Shown here: positions 35,895 through 43,791 of the stretch, in pieces | How positions within the stretch are numbered: position 1 is the stretch's first letter | How the letters are laid out: each line of letters starts with the position of its first letter | Assembly: GCF_027460265.1 (NCBI RefSeq) | Contig: NZ_JAPZBC010000001.1 | Span: forward strand, 620,001 to 684,000 | DNA: 64,000 bases | Direction of reading: 5' to 3' | From: Streptomyces sp. WMMC940 | GTDB taxonomy: Bacteria; Actinomycetota; Actinomycetes; Streptomycetales; Streptomycetaceae | Notes under the pieces: generated by a model | Databases searched by the model: none | The model's input: only the letters and a program-made list of their open reading frames with translations | Told to the model about the DNA's origin: nothing | Translations under genes and position numbers: made by a program

Positions 35895-37346
35895 TCAGCC
35901 GCTCTGGCCGTCCCCGCCGTCCCGGTACTCCTCCAGCAGACGCAGCCACACCTCGCTGATCGTCGGATACGAGGGCACCGCGTGCCACAGCCGGTCGATC
36001 GGTACCTCCCCGGCCACCGCGATCGTGGCCGAGTGGAGCAACTCGGTGACGCCCGGCCCGACGAACGTCACACCGAGGAGGATCTCGCGGTCGAGATCGA
36101 CGACCATACGGGCGCGGCCGCGGTAGTTGTCGACGAACAGGCTCGCGCCGGCGACGGCGGCGAGGTCCTTGTCGACGGCCCGGACACGGTGCCCGGCGGC
36201 CCGGGCCTCCGCCAGCGACAGGCCGACCGCGGCCGCCTCCGGGTCGGTGAAGACGACCTGGGGGACGGCGTCGTGGTCGGCCGTCGCCGAGTGCGCACCC
36301 CAGCGGTCCGTCTCCAGCAGGGGGGTGCGCCGGGCGCGCGCGACGATCGCCGCCCCGGCGATCCGGGCCTGGTACTTGCCCTGATGGGTGAGGAGGGCAC
36401 GGTGGTTGACGTCACCGACCCCGTACAACCACTCGTGGCCTCCCACCCGGCAGCTGTCGTCCACCGCGAGCCAGGACCCGGGCTGCAGGCCCACCGTCTC
36501 CAGACCGATGTCCTGGGTCCGCGGGGCGCGGCCGGTGGCGAACAGCACCTCGTCCGCCTCGATCATCTCCCCGTCGTCGAGGACGACGGTGACCGGACCG
36601 CCGGGGTCGGGCCGGTTGACCGCCGCCACCCCCACACCGGTCCGTACGGTCACCCCGGCCCCGGTCAGCGACTCGGCGACGTACTCGCCGACGAACGGTT
36701 CCATCCGCGGCAACAGCCCCCCGCCGCGCACCAGCAGGGTCACCTGCGAGCCGAGCCCCTGCCAGGCGGTGGACATCTCCGTGCCGACGACTCCCCCGCC
36801 CACCACGACGAGCCGGTTCGGCGCCTCGTGCGCGCTGGTCGCCTCGCGGCTGGTCCATGCCCTGGCCCCGGTGAGACCCGGCAGATCCGGCAGCACCGCC
36901 CGGCTTCCCGTGCACACGGCCACGGCGTGCCGCGCGGTCAGCACATGGTGCTCGCCCTCCGGTCCCTCGACGACGACCTTGCGGGGGCCGTGCAGCCGCC
37001 CCCGGCCGCGGTAGAGCCGGGCACCGATCCCGTCCAGCCAGGAGACCTGGCCGTCGTCCTTCCAGTGCGAGGCCATCCCGTCGCGGTGGGCGAGGACGGC
37101 CTCGGTGTCGAGGGGGCCCTGCACCGACCGGCGCACACCGGGCACGTTGCGCGCGTCGGACCGTGTGATCACGGGCCGCAGCAGTGCCTTGCTCGGCATG
37201 CACGCCCAGTACGAGCACTCGCCGCCGACCAGTTCGCTCTCCACCACCGCCGTACTCAGACCGGCGGCCCGTGTGCGGTCCGCCACGTTCTCGCCCGTCG
37301 GCCCTGCCCCCAGCACCACAACGTCGTACTCCACGGCTTCCGTCAT
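35895..37346 (-). CDS. Pyridine nucleotide-disulfide oxidoreductase-like flavoprotein
   Basis: A 483-residue protein of the lipoamide dehydrogenase/mercuric reductase family. FAD-binding GAGPTGENVA opens it. The redox-active pair is C-S-Y-W-A-C in GGECSYWACMPSKALL. NAD(P)-binding VVVGGGVVGTEM and the second FAD motif GVGDVNHRALLTHQGKYQAR follow. At the dimer interface the usual catalytic H-P-T-x-x-E reads Y-P-T-I-S-E, so the proton-donating His is missing; the enzyme may use a different acceptor or act as a thiol/quinone reductase. ATG at 37346. It is divergent from thioredoxin, sharing a 150-bp control region. Confidence 0.9.
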   Translation of the reverse strand: MTEAVEYDVVVLGAGPTGENVADRTRAAGLSTAVVESELVGGECSYWACMPSKALLRPVITRSDARNVPGVRRSVQGPLDTEAVLAHRDGMASHWKDDGQVSWLDGIGARLYRGRGRLHGPRKVVVEGPEGEHHVLTARHAVAVCTGSRAVLPDLPGLTGARAWTSREATSAHEAPNRLVVVGGGVVGTEMSTAWQGLGSQVTLLVRGGGLLPRMEPFVGEYVAESLTGAGVTVRTGVGVAAVNRPDPGGPVTVVLDDGEMIEADEVLFATGRAPRTQDIGLETVGLQPGSWLAVDDSCRVGGHEWLYGVGDVNHRALLTHQGKYQARIAGAAIVARARRTPLLETDRWGAHSATADHDAVPQVVFTDPEAAAVGLSLAEARAAGHRVRAVDKDLAAVAGASLFVDNYRGRARMVVDLDREILLGVTFVGPGVTELLHSATIAVAGEVPIDRLWHAVPSYPTISEVWLRLLEEYRDGGDGQSG

Positions 37347-37392
37347 ACGCACAGTGTGGTGGCACGTGTGGAGCGTGGCCACATGGGCAGGC

Positions 37393-37419
37393 GGAATACG
37401 GCCGTACTCCGCGCCTGTT
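37393..37419 (+). promoter_or_regulatory. SigR-type promoter of the thioredoxin gene
   Basis: GGAAT at 37393-37397, 19 bases, then GTT at 37417-37419 matches the Streptomyces SigR (disulfide stress) consensus GGAAT-N18/19-GTT. Transcription would begin near 37427, about 70 bases before the thioredoxin ATG. Thioredoxin genes are known SigR targets. Confidence 0.72.
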
Positions 37420-37496
37420 GTGGCGGACGCCCAACGCGCCGCCAGGGCGCCGGAGGGACGGGGCCGACCGGACACCCCAGGAAGAGGTAGTAGGTA

Positions 37497-37877
37497 ATGA
37501 GCACTGTCGAGCTCACCAAGGAAAACTTCGATCAGGTCGTTTCCGAGAACGACTTCGTCCTGATCGATTTCTGGGCTTCCTGGTGCGGTCCGTGTCGCCA
37601 GTTCGCCCCGGTGTACGAGAGCGCCTCCGAGCGCCACGAGGACCTCGTCTTCGCGAAGGTCGACACGGAGGCGCAGCCGGAGCTGGCGGCGGCGTTCGAC
37701 ATCCGTTCCATCCCGACGCTGATGATCGTCCGGGACAACGTCGCGGTCTTCGCGCAGCCGGGCGCGCTGCCCGAGCCCGTCCTGGAGGACGTGATCGGCC
37801 AGGCGCGCGGCCTGGACATGGACGAGGTGCGCAAGTCCATCGAGGACGCGCAGAAGAACGAGGCGACGCAGCAGTGA
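37497..37877 (+). CDS. trxA: Thioredoxin
   Basis: A 126-residue thioredoxin with the active site W-C-G-P-C (Cys30, Cys33), the buried Asp24 and the cis-Pro in R-S-I-P-T-L. The C-terminal extension beyond the fold (about 20 residues, acidic and Lys-rich) is longer than in E. coli TrxA. It reduces protein disulfides in the cytoplasm. The upstream SigR-type promoter indicates induction by thiol oxidation, and the divergent flavoprotein may be functionally linked. A terminator follows. The exact paralogue name (trxA, trxC) is not certain. Confidence 0.95.
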   Translation: MSTVELTKENFDQVVSENDFVLIDFWASWCGPCRQFAPVYESASERHEDLVFAKVDTEAQPELAAAFDIRSIPTLMIVRDNVAVFAQPGALPEPVLEDVIGQARGLDMDEVRKSIEDAQKNEATQQ

Positions 37878-37891
37878 CGCACTCGGGGCGT

Positions 37892-37919
37892 GCCCGGCCG
37901 CGAACATCGCGTGCCGGGC
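37892..37919 (+). terminator. Stem-loop after thioredoxin
   Basis: GCCCGGC plus CGCG (37892-37902) pairs with CGCG-T-GCCGGGC (37908-37919) around AACAT, 15 bases after the thioredoxin stop. Confidence 0.65.
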
Positions 37920-38041
37920 GCGTCCGCGCTCTCGGTCACTCCGTCCCCGAGACCCCCTAGCCCCCTGGTGGCCCCGTATCCCGACCGCGGCCCGCGGTGC
38001 CCGCCGCTCCGGGGCCCGTGCCTGTCGTGGCAGCGGCCCTC

Positions 38042-38311
38042 TCAGTCGGGCTGCCAGTCCCTGACCAGCGCCGTCAGCCCGTAGTCGAGCTCCGAGCCGT
38101 CCACGAGCAGCGCCTCCACCGTGCGGGTCTGCGGGTCGACGTCCGCGACGATGCCGTGGCCCGCGTAGCGCGGATAGCCCGACGCGCCCAGCTCCCCGGT
38201 CATCTCGACCACGGCCGTGCGCACCGCGCTGTCCTCGACCGCGGCACCACCGCGGTCCTCGACGTGCTCCGGCACGAGCAGGATCTCGAAGCGCCGCGGA
38301 ACAGTGCCCAT
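38042..38311 (-). CDS. Small hypothetical protein
   Basis: An 89-residue soluble protein that I do not recognise. It starts MGTVPRRFEILLVPEHVEDR and contains a GYPRYAGHGIVADVDPQTRT strand-turn-strand segment, with no signal peptide or metal motif. GC3 is high and the ATG at 38311 is the first good start. Convergent with thioredoxin. It is upstream of nothing obvious on its own strand, and the function is unknown. Confidence 0.65.
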   Translation of the reverse strand: MGTVPRRFEILLVPEHVEDRGGAAVEDSAVRTAVVEMTGELGASGYPRYAGHGIVADVDPQTRTVEALLVDGSELDYGLTALVRDWQPD

Positions 38312-38495
38312 GCCATGACGCTAGTCAGGCCCGGCCCGTCACGCATGCCGGCGCCCGCGCTCCGGCTGGCCCCCGTGGTGACACCGCCCGGGCGACGGGT
38401 CCCGCACCCCGGGTCGACTCGCGCCGCACCGCCGTCGTCGCCGTCACCTCGTGGCGCTCGGTGGGCCGGCGGGACGGCCGCACGAAGGGCCGGGC

Positions 38496-39341
38496 TCAGG
38501 AGACCCGGTCGGGCGCCGGGCCCGCCGGGAAGGCCTCCTGGAACGCCCGGAGCGTCCTCGCCTCCCGCGTCCGGTCCAGCACCGCGAAGACGATCTCGTC
38601 GAAGTGCCCGGAGAAGCGGCCGTCCCCGGTGAGCAGCGTCCGGAACGCCCCCGCGACCAGCGCCGGGTCGTTGCGGAAGACCCCGCAGCCCCACGCGCCC
38701 AGGACGAGCCGCCGGTAGCCCGTCGCCGCCGCGGTCTCCAGGACCCGCTCGGCCCGGGAGGCCAGGGCCGCCGGTATCCGGTCGGCCAGCTCCGGCGTTC
38801 GGCCGGTGATCACGCCCGCGTTGGGCGCCGGCGAGGTGAGGAAACCGACCGTGAACGGCGTGTCGAGGAGCCCGCCGCGCTCGTCCCGGAACACCGGCAC
38901 TCCGGGCGAGTGGATCACCCGGTCGGAGTAGAACGGGTCCCGGACCTCACGGTGGTGGGCGTAGAACCCGGGCACGGCCAGCAGCGTGGTGTAGAGCGCG
39001 GAGTCGCGGCAGAGCGCTTCCTCCTGCGCCTGGGCGCCGTTGAGGTACCCGCCCCCGGGATTGCGGGCCGAGGCGAAGTTCAGGACCGCGACCGGACCGG
39101 CGCCCCGGTCGGTCAGCCGCCGCGCGGCCGCCAGGCTGCTCTCCCCGGTGACCTCGCATAGGCTGAAACGGTCCGTGTCGGGGACCACCGGCACGGGCTC
39201 GGGCCCGAACATCCGTGTCCCTTCGACCGCGGCGGACAGATCCCCGCCGATCGTCACCGTGTGGCCGCCCGGTGCCCGGTAGCGGCCCGCTTCGACGATC
39301 TCCTGGGTCTGTCGTGCGACCCCCCGCAAACGTGCGCTCAT
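38496..39341 (-). CDS. TIGR02452-type bacterial poly(ADP-ribose) glycohydrolase-like protein
   Basis: A 281-residue protein of the microbial PARG/DUF2263 macrodomain family. The hallmark catalytic loop is present: Gly96-Gly97-Gly98 in NPGGGYLNGAQ followed by Gln106-Glu107-Glu108, i.e. GGG-x7-QEE, as in Thermomonospora curvata PARG. The ADP-ribose phosphate-binding region (LGAWGCGVFRNDP) is near residue 215-230. It should hydrolyse ADP-ribose polymers or related ADP-ribosyl marks in the cytoplasm. ATG at 39341. It is divergent from egtA; no ADP-ribosyltransferase is visible in the window. Confidence 0.87.
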   Translation of the reverse strand: MSARLRGVARQTQEIVEAGRYRAPGGHTVTIGGDLSAAVEGTRMFGPEPVPVVPDTDRFSLCEVTGESSLAAARRLTDRGAGPVAVLNFASARNPGGGYLNGAQAQEEALCRDSALYTTLLAVPGFYAHHREVRDPFYSDRVIHSPGVPVFRDERGGLLDTPFTVGFLTSPAPNAGVITGRTPELADRIPAALASRAERVLETAAATGYRRLVLGAWGCGVFRNDPALVAGAFRTLLTGDGRFSGHFDEIVFAVLDRTREARTLRAFQEAFPAGPAPDRVS

Positions 39342-39498
39342 GCCCGGAATCCTCAGTGATCAAGGAGGCGCCCCGCAAGCCTGTTCTCGCCCCGCTCACC
39401 TCGCCGGAAGCAGAGCCGCCCCGCTCGAGGGGCACTCTTGTGCGAACCGCAGCGGTGGCTTTAGGTGGACGGAACGCCTTCGACAGGAGGAGTCGATC

Positions 39499-40767
39499 AT
39501 GACAGCACCCGGCCACGGGGGCAGTACCCCGCCGCTCTCCGAGGACGACGCCGAAGAACTGCTCCGATGTATCTGCTTCAAGACGGGCCCGCCCCGCACC
39601 GTCGGAGTGGAGCTGGAATGGCTCGTGCACGACCGACACCTGCCGCACCTGCCCGTCGACGAGGCCCGTCTCGACCGGGCCTTCGCCGGACTCCGGGGCC
39701 TGGCCCTCGGTTCGGCGCTCACCTTCGAACCGGGCGGGCAGCTTGAGCTCAGCTCGCCGCCCGCCGCGTCGCTGATGGAGTGCATCGACTCCACGGCGGC
39801 TGATCTGACCACCGTCCGGACCGCCCTGGCCCGCTCCGGGCTGACTCTGACCGGTTACGGTCACGACCCCTGGAACCCGCCCCGCCGACTGCTGCGCGAG
39901 CCGCGGTACGACGCCATGGAGGCGTGCCTCGACCGCACCGGCCCCGCCGGCCGGTCCATGATGTGCTCCTCCGCGTCCGTCCAGGTCTGCCTGGACGCCG
40001 GGTACGAGGAGCCCGGCCCGCTCGGCCTCGGCCGCCGCTGGCAACTGGCTCACCTGCTGGGAGCGGTGCTCGTCGCGGCCTTCGCCAACTCCCCGGCCGG
40101 GGCGGGCGGGCCCACCGGATGGCGCTCGACCCGGCAGTCGCTGTGGGCCGGCCTGGACCCGGCACGGGCACTGGCACCGCCCACGGGCGCACCGCCGCGC
40201 GAGGCCTGGGCCGCGCACGTGCTGGACACCCCGGTCATGTGCATCCGGGCCGCGGACGGGCCCTGGCCGGTGCCGGACCGACTGACGTTCCGGGAGTGGA
40301 TCCGGTCCGGGAAGCCCCGGCCGCCCACCCGCGCCGACCTCGAGTACCACATGACCACGCTCTTCCCTCCGGTGCGGCCGCGCGGGCACCTCGAACTGCG
40401 CATGATCGACGCGCAGTCGGGGGAGACGGGGTGGATGGTTCCGCTCGCCGTCACCATGGCGCTGTTCGACGACCCGGAGGCCGCGGAGACCGCCTACCGC
40501 ACCGTCAAGCCGCTCGCCGAGACCGCCGGCACCCGGCCCGCGCCCCGCAACCCCCTGTGGGAGAGCGCCGCGCGCAACGGCCTCACCGACCCCGAACTGC
40601 ACGGTGCGGCCGCCGGCTGCTTCGCCGTAGCGCTGGAGGCCCTGCCCCGGCTGGGCGCCTCACAGGCCGTACAGGACGCGGTCGCCGCGTACCACGAGCG
40701 CCATGTCCTGCCCGGCCGCTGCCCGGCCGACGACTTCTCGCTCCGCACCAAGGAGACCAGCTCATGA
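39499..40767 (+). CDS. egtA: Ergothioneine biosynthesis glutamate-cysteine ligase EgtA
   Basis: A 422-residue GCS2-type ligase that makes gamma-glutamylcysteine, the sulfur donor for ergothioneine. Recognisable are TVGVELEWLVHD at the start, TFEPGGQLELSSPP, and RGHLELRMIDAQSG near residue 300. ATG at 39499 follows AGGAGG by about 7 bases. The stop overlaps the egtB start as ATGA. First gene of the four-gene operon; the 157-bp gap upstream holds the promoter, shared with the divergent PARG-like gene. Confidence 0.95.
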   Translation: MTAPGHGGSTPPLSEDDAEELLRCICFKTGPPRTVGVELEWLVHDRHLPHLPVDEARLDRAFAGLRGLALGSALTFEPGGQLELSSPPAASLMECIDSTAADLTTVRTALARSGLTLTGYGHDPWNPPRRLLREPRYDAMEACLDRTGPAGRSMMCSSASVQVCLDAGYEEPGPLGLGRRWQLAHLLGAVLVAAFANSPAGAGGPTGWRSTRQSLWAGLDPARALAPPTGAPPREAWAAHVLDTPVMCIRAADGPWPVPDRLTFREWIRSGKPRPPTRADLEYHMTTLFPPVRPRGHLELRMIDAQSGETGWMVPLAVTMALFDDPEAAETAYRTVKPLAETAGTRPAPRNPLWESAARNGLTDPELHGAAAGCFAVALEALPRLGASQAVQDAVAAYHERHVLPGRCPADDFSLRTKETSS

Positions 40768-42077
40768 CCGAGACCCCGGTGGCCACGGACGACGCGCTCA
40801 GGCAGCGCGCCCTGGAGGCGCTCACCACGGCCCGGGCCCGCACCAGGCTGCTGACGGAGTGCGTCGACGACGACGAACTCACCGCCCAGCACTCGCCCCT
40901 GATGTCCCCGCTCGTGTGGGACCTGGCGCACATCGGCAACCAGGAGGAGCAGTGGCTCCTGCGGGCCGTCGCAGGACGGGACCCGATCCGGCCCGAGATC
41001 GACTCGGTGTACGACGCCTTCGAGCACCCGCGCGCCGAGCGTCCGACCCTGCCGCTGCTGTCCCCGGCCGAGTCCCGGACGTACGCCTCCGACATCCGCG
41101 GCCGGGTGCTGGACGTCCTGGAGGCGCACCCGCTGCACGGCACTGCGCTCGTGGACTCCGCCTTCGCGTTCGGGATGATCGCGCAGCACGAGCAGCAGCA
41201 CGACGAGACGATGCTCATCACCCACCAGCTGCGGCGCGGCCCGGCGGCTCTCGACGCGCCGGAGCCGCCGGGCGGCGGCACGACCGGGCTGCAGGCAGAA
41301 GTGCTGGTGCCGGCGGGCCCGTTCACGATGGGCACCTCCACCGAGCCGTGGGCCCTGGACAACGAACGGCCCGCGCACCACCGCCACGTGGACGCGTTCC
41401 ACATCGACACCACTCCCGTCACCAACGGCGCGTTCCAGGCGTTCGTCGCGGACGGCGGGTACACCGAAGAGCGCTGGTGGGCGCCCGAGGGCTGGGACCA
41501 GATCCGCAGGCACGACATCGGCGCGCCGCTGTTCTGGCGGCGCGAGGGCGGCCAGTGGCTGCGCCGCCGGTTCGGGGTGACCGAAGCGGTGCCCGAGGAC
41601 GAGCCGGTGCTGCACGTCAGCTGGTACGAGGCGGACGCCTACGCGCGCTGGGCCGGACGGCGGCTGCCCACGGAGGCCGAGTGGGAGAAGGCCGCCCGGC
41701 ACGACCCCGCGTCCGGCCGCTCGCGGCGCTATCCGTGGGGCGACGAGGACCCCTCGCCCGAGCGGGCGAACCTGGGGCAGCGGCATCTGCGGCCCGCGCC
41801 CGCGGGGGCGTACCCGGAGGGCGCCTCACCGCTCGGGGTGCGGCAGCTGATCGGCGACGTGTGGGAGTGGACGTCGAGCGACTTCCTGCCGTACCCGGGG
41901 TTCGCGGCGTTCCCGTACCGCGAGTACTCGGAGGTGTTCTTCGGCCCCGGGTACAAGGTGCTGCGGGGCGGTTCGTTCGCCGTGGACGCCGTGGCCTGCC
42001 GGGGCACCTTCCGCAACTGGGACCTGCCGGTGCGCCGGCAGATCTTCTCCGGGTTCCGCACCGCGCGGGACGCGTGA
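40764..42077 (+). CDS. egtB: Ergothioneine sulfoxide synthase EgtB
   Basis: A 437-residue non-heme iron enzyme that joins hercynine and gamma-glutamylcysteine with oxygen. The N-terminal DinB-like domain carries the iron ligands: His in WDLAHIGNQEEQWLL and the H-x3-H-x-E motif H-E-Q-Q-H-D-E. The C-terminal half is an FGE-sulfatase (C-type lectin-like) domain with AGPFTMGTS, RLPTEAEWEKAARH and LRGGSFAVD. It overlaps egtA by 4 bases and egtC by one base, implying translational coupling. Confidence 0.96.
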   Translation: MTETPVATDDALRQRALEALTTARARTRLLTECVDDDELTAQHSPLMSPLVWDLAHIGNQEEQWLLRAVAGRDPIRPEIDSVYDAFEHPRAERPTLPLLSPAESRTYASDIRGRVLDVLEAHPLHGTALVDSAFAFGMIAQHEQQHDETMLITHQLRRGPAALDAPEPPGGGTTGLQAEVLVPAGPFTMGTSTEPWALDNERPAHHRHVDAFHIDTTPVTNGAFQAFVADGGYTEERWWAPEGWDQIRRHDIGAPLFWRREGGQWLRRRFGVTEAVPEDEPVLHVSWYEADAYARWAGRRLPTEAEWEKAARHDPASGRSRRYPWGDEDPSPERANLGQRHLRPAPAGAYPEGASPLGVRQLIGDVWEWTSSDFLPYPGFAAFPYREYSEVFFGPGYKVLRGGSFAVDAVACRGTFRNWDLPVRRQIFSGFRTARDA

Positions 42078-42832
42078 TGTGCCGCCACATCGCCTTCCTG
42101 GGGCGGCCGACGGGACTGGGCGAGTTGCTGGTGCGGCCGCCGCACGCGCTGCTGCGGCAGTCGTGGGCGCCACGCCGGCAGCGGTACGGGACGGTGAACG
42201 CGGACGGTTTCGGCGTGGGCTGGTACGCCGACGGCGACCCGGTGCCCGCCCGCTACCGGCGTGCCGGCCCCGTCTGGGCCGACCTGTCCTTCGCCGATCT
42301 GGCCCGGGTGGTCCGCAGCGGGGCGCTGCTGGCCGCCGTCCGCGACGCGACGGAGGCGGGCGCGGACGGCGAGGCCGCGGCCGCCCCGTTCGCCGCCGGA
42401 CCCTGGCTGTTCAGCCACAACGGCGCCGTGCGGGGCTGGCCCGGCAGCGTGGCCGCCCTCGCCGCCGCACTGCCCGCGACGGAACTGCTGTCGCTGGAGG
42501 CGCGCTGCGACTCCGCGTTGGTGTGGGCGCTGGTGCTGCACCGGCTGCGGGACGGTGACGAGCCGGGGCAGGCCGTCGCCGACACCGTGCTCGACGTGGC
42601 CCGGGCCGCCCCGGACTCCCGGCTCAATCTGCTGCTGACCGACGGTGTGACGATCGCCGCGACCGCCTGGGGCGACACGCTCTGGTACCTGGCCGAACCG
42701 GGCCGGGGCACGGTCGTGGCGTCGGAGCCGTACGACGACGACCCCCGCTGGTGCGAGGTGCCCGACCGAGCGCTGCTCACGGCGACCCGCACCGACGTAC
42801 TACTGACCCCGCTCAAGGAGCCGTCCGCGTGA
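42077..42832 (+). CDS. egtC: Gamma-glutamyl hercynylcysteine sulfoxide amidohydrolase EgtC
   Basis: A 251-residue class II glutamine amidotransferase-fold hydrolase. It removes the gamma-glutamyl group from the EgtB product. The N-terminal nucleophile is Cys2 (M-C-R-H-I-A-F), exposed after removal of Met1. NADGFGVGWYAD and WLFSHNGAVRGWPG match the amidotransferase glutamine pocket. The ATG at 42077 overlaps the egtB stop in TGATG. Confidence 0.95.
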   Translation: MCRHIAFLGRPTGLGELLVRPPHALLRQSWAPRRQRYGTVNADGFGVGWYADGDPVPARYRRAGPVWADLSFADLARVVRSGALLAAVRDATEAGADGEAAAAPFAAGPWLFSHNGAVRGWPGSVAALAAALPATELLSLEARCDSALVWALVLHRLRDGDEPGQAVADTVLDVARAAPDSRLNLLLTDGVTIAATAWGDTLWYLAEPGRGTVVASEPYDDDPRWCEVPDRALLTATRTDVLLTPLKEPSA

Positions 42833-43791
42833 GCCCGTTCCAGCTGACCCGCACCCTGCCCGAGGACGCCACGAGTGCCGCGCTGCGCGCCGATGTGCAG
42901 CACGGCCTGACCCGCAGCCCCAAGGAGCTGCCGCCGAAGTGGTTCTACGACGCCCGCGGCAGCGAGCTGTTCGAGGAGATCACCCGGCTTCCCGAGTACT
43001 ACCCGACGCGTGCCGAGCGGGAGATCCTGGCCGGCCGGGCCCGGGACATCGCCGCCGCGACCGGCGCCCGCACCCTGGTGGAGCTGGGCTCCGGTTCGTC
43101 GGAGAAGACCCGGTTCCTGCTGGACGCCCTGCCGGAACTGCACAGCTACGTCCCGGTGGACGTGAGCGAGAGCGCACTGACCGGGGCGGGCGAGTCGCTG
43201 CCCGCGGATCGCCCCGGGCTCCATGTCCACGCGCTGGTCGCGGACTTCACCCGGGTACTGGCCCTGCCGGACACCCCGGGCCCACGACTGGTCGCCTTCC
43301 TCGGCGGCACGATCGGCAATCTGCTGCCCGGCGAGCGCGCGGACTTCCTGCGGTCCGTGCGCGCGCTCCTGTCGCCCGGGGACGCGCTGCTGCTCGGCAC
43401 GGACCTCGTGAAGGACGAGGGGGTGCTGGTGGCCGCGTACGACGACGCGGCGGGCGTCACGGCGGAGTTCAACAAGAACGTGCTGGCCGTGGTCAACCGG
43501 GAGCTGGGCGCGGACTTCCCGTTGGACGGCTTCGACCACGTGGCCGTCTGGAACGCGCGGGAGGAGTGGATCGAGATGCGCCTGCGCGCACGCGAGGCGA
43601 GGAAGGTGAGGATCCGAGAGCTGGACCTCGTCGTTCCGTTCGAGGCGGGCGAGGAGATCCGTACGGAGGTGTCGGCGAAGTTCCGTCAGGAGGGGGTGCG
43701 TTCGGAGCTCGCCGCCGCCGGGATGGAGCTCACCGAGTGGTGGACGGACCCCGAGGGCAGGTTCGCGCTGTCCCTGTCGACCGCGATCTGA
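42829..43791 (+). CDS. egtD: Histidine N-alpha-methyltransferase EgtD
   Basis: A 320-residue SAM-dependent methyltransferase that converts histidine to hercynine, the first committed step. Visible are KELPPKWFYDARGSELFEEI, the SAM-binding LVELGSGSSEKTRFLL, and FLGGTIGNLLPGE. The GTG at 42829 overlaps the egtC stop as GTGA. It ends the egt operon. The C-terminal 106 bases are overlapped antisense by the tail of olsA. No egtE lyase gene follows, so the last step must be supplied elsewhere. Confidence 0.96.
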   Translation: MSPFQLTRTLPEDATSAALRADVQHGLTRSPKELPPKWFYDARGSELFEEITRLPEYYPTRAEREILAGRARDIAAATGARTLVELGSGSSEKTRFLLDALPELHSYVPVDVSESALTGAGESLPADRPGLHVHALVADFTRVLALPDTPGPRLVAFLGGTIGNLLPGERADFLRSVRALLSPGDALLLGTDLVKDEGVLVAAYDDAAGVTAEFNKNVLAVVNRELGADFPLDGFDHVAVWNAREEWIEMRLRAREARKVRIRELDLVVPFEAGEEIRTEVSAKFRQEGVRSELAAAGMELTEWWTDPEGRFALSLSTAI

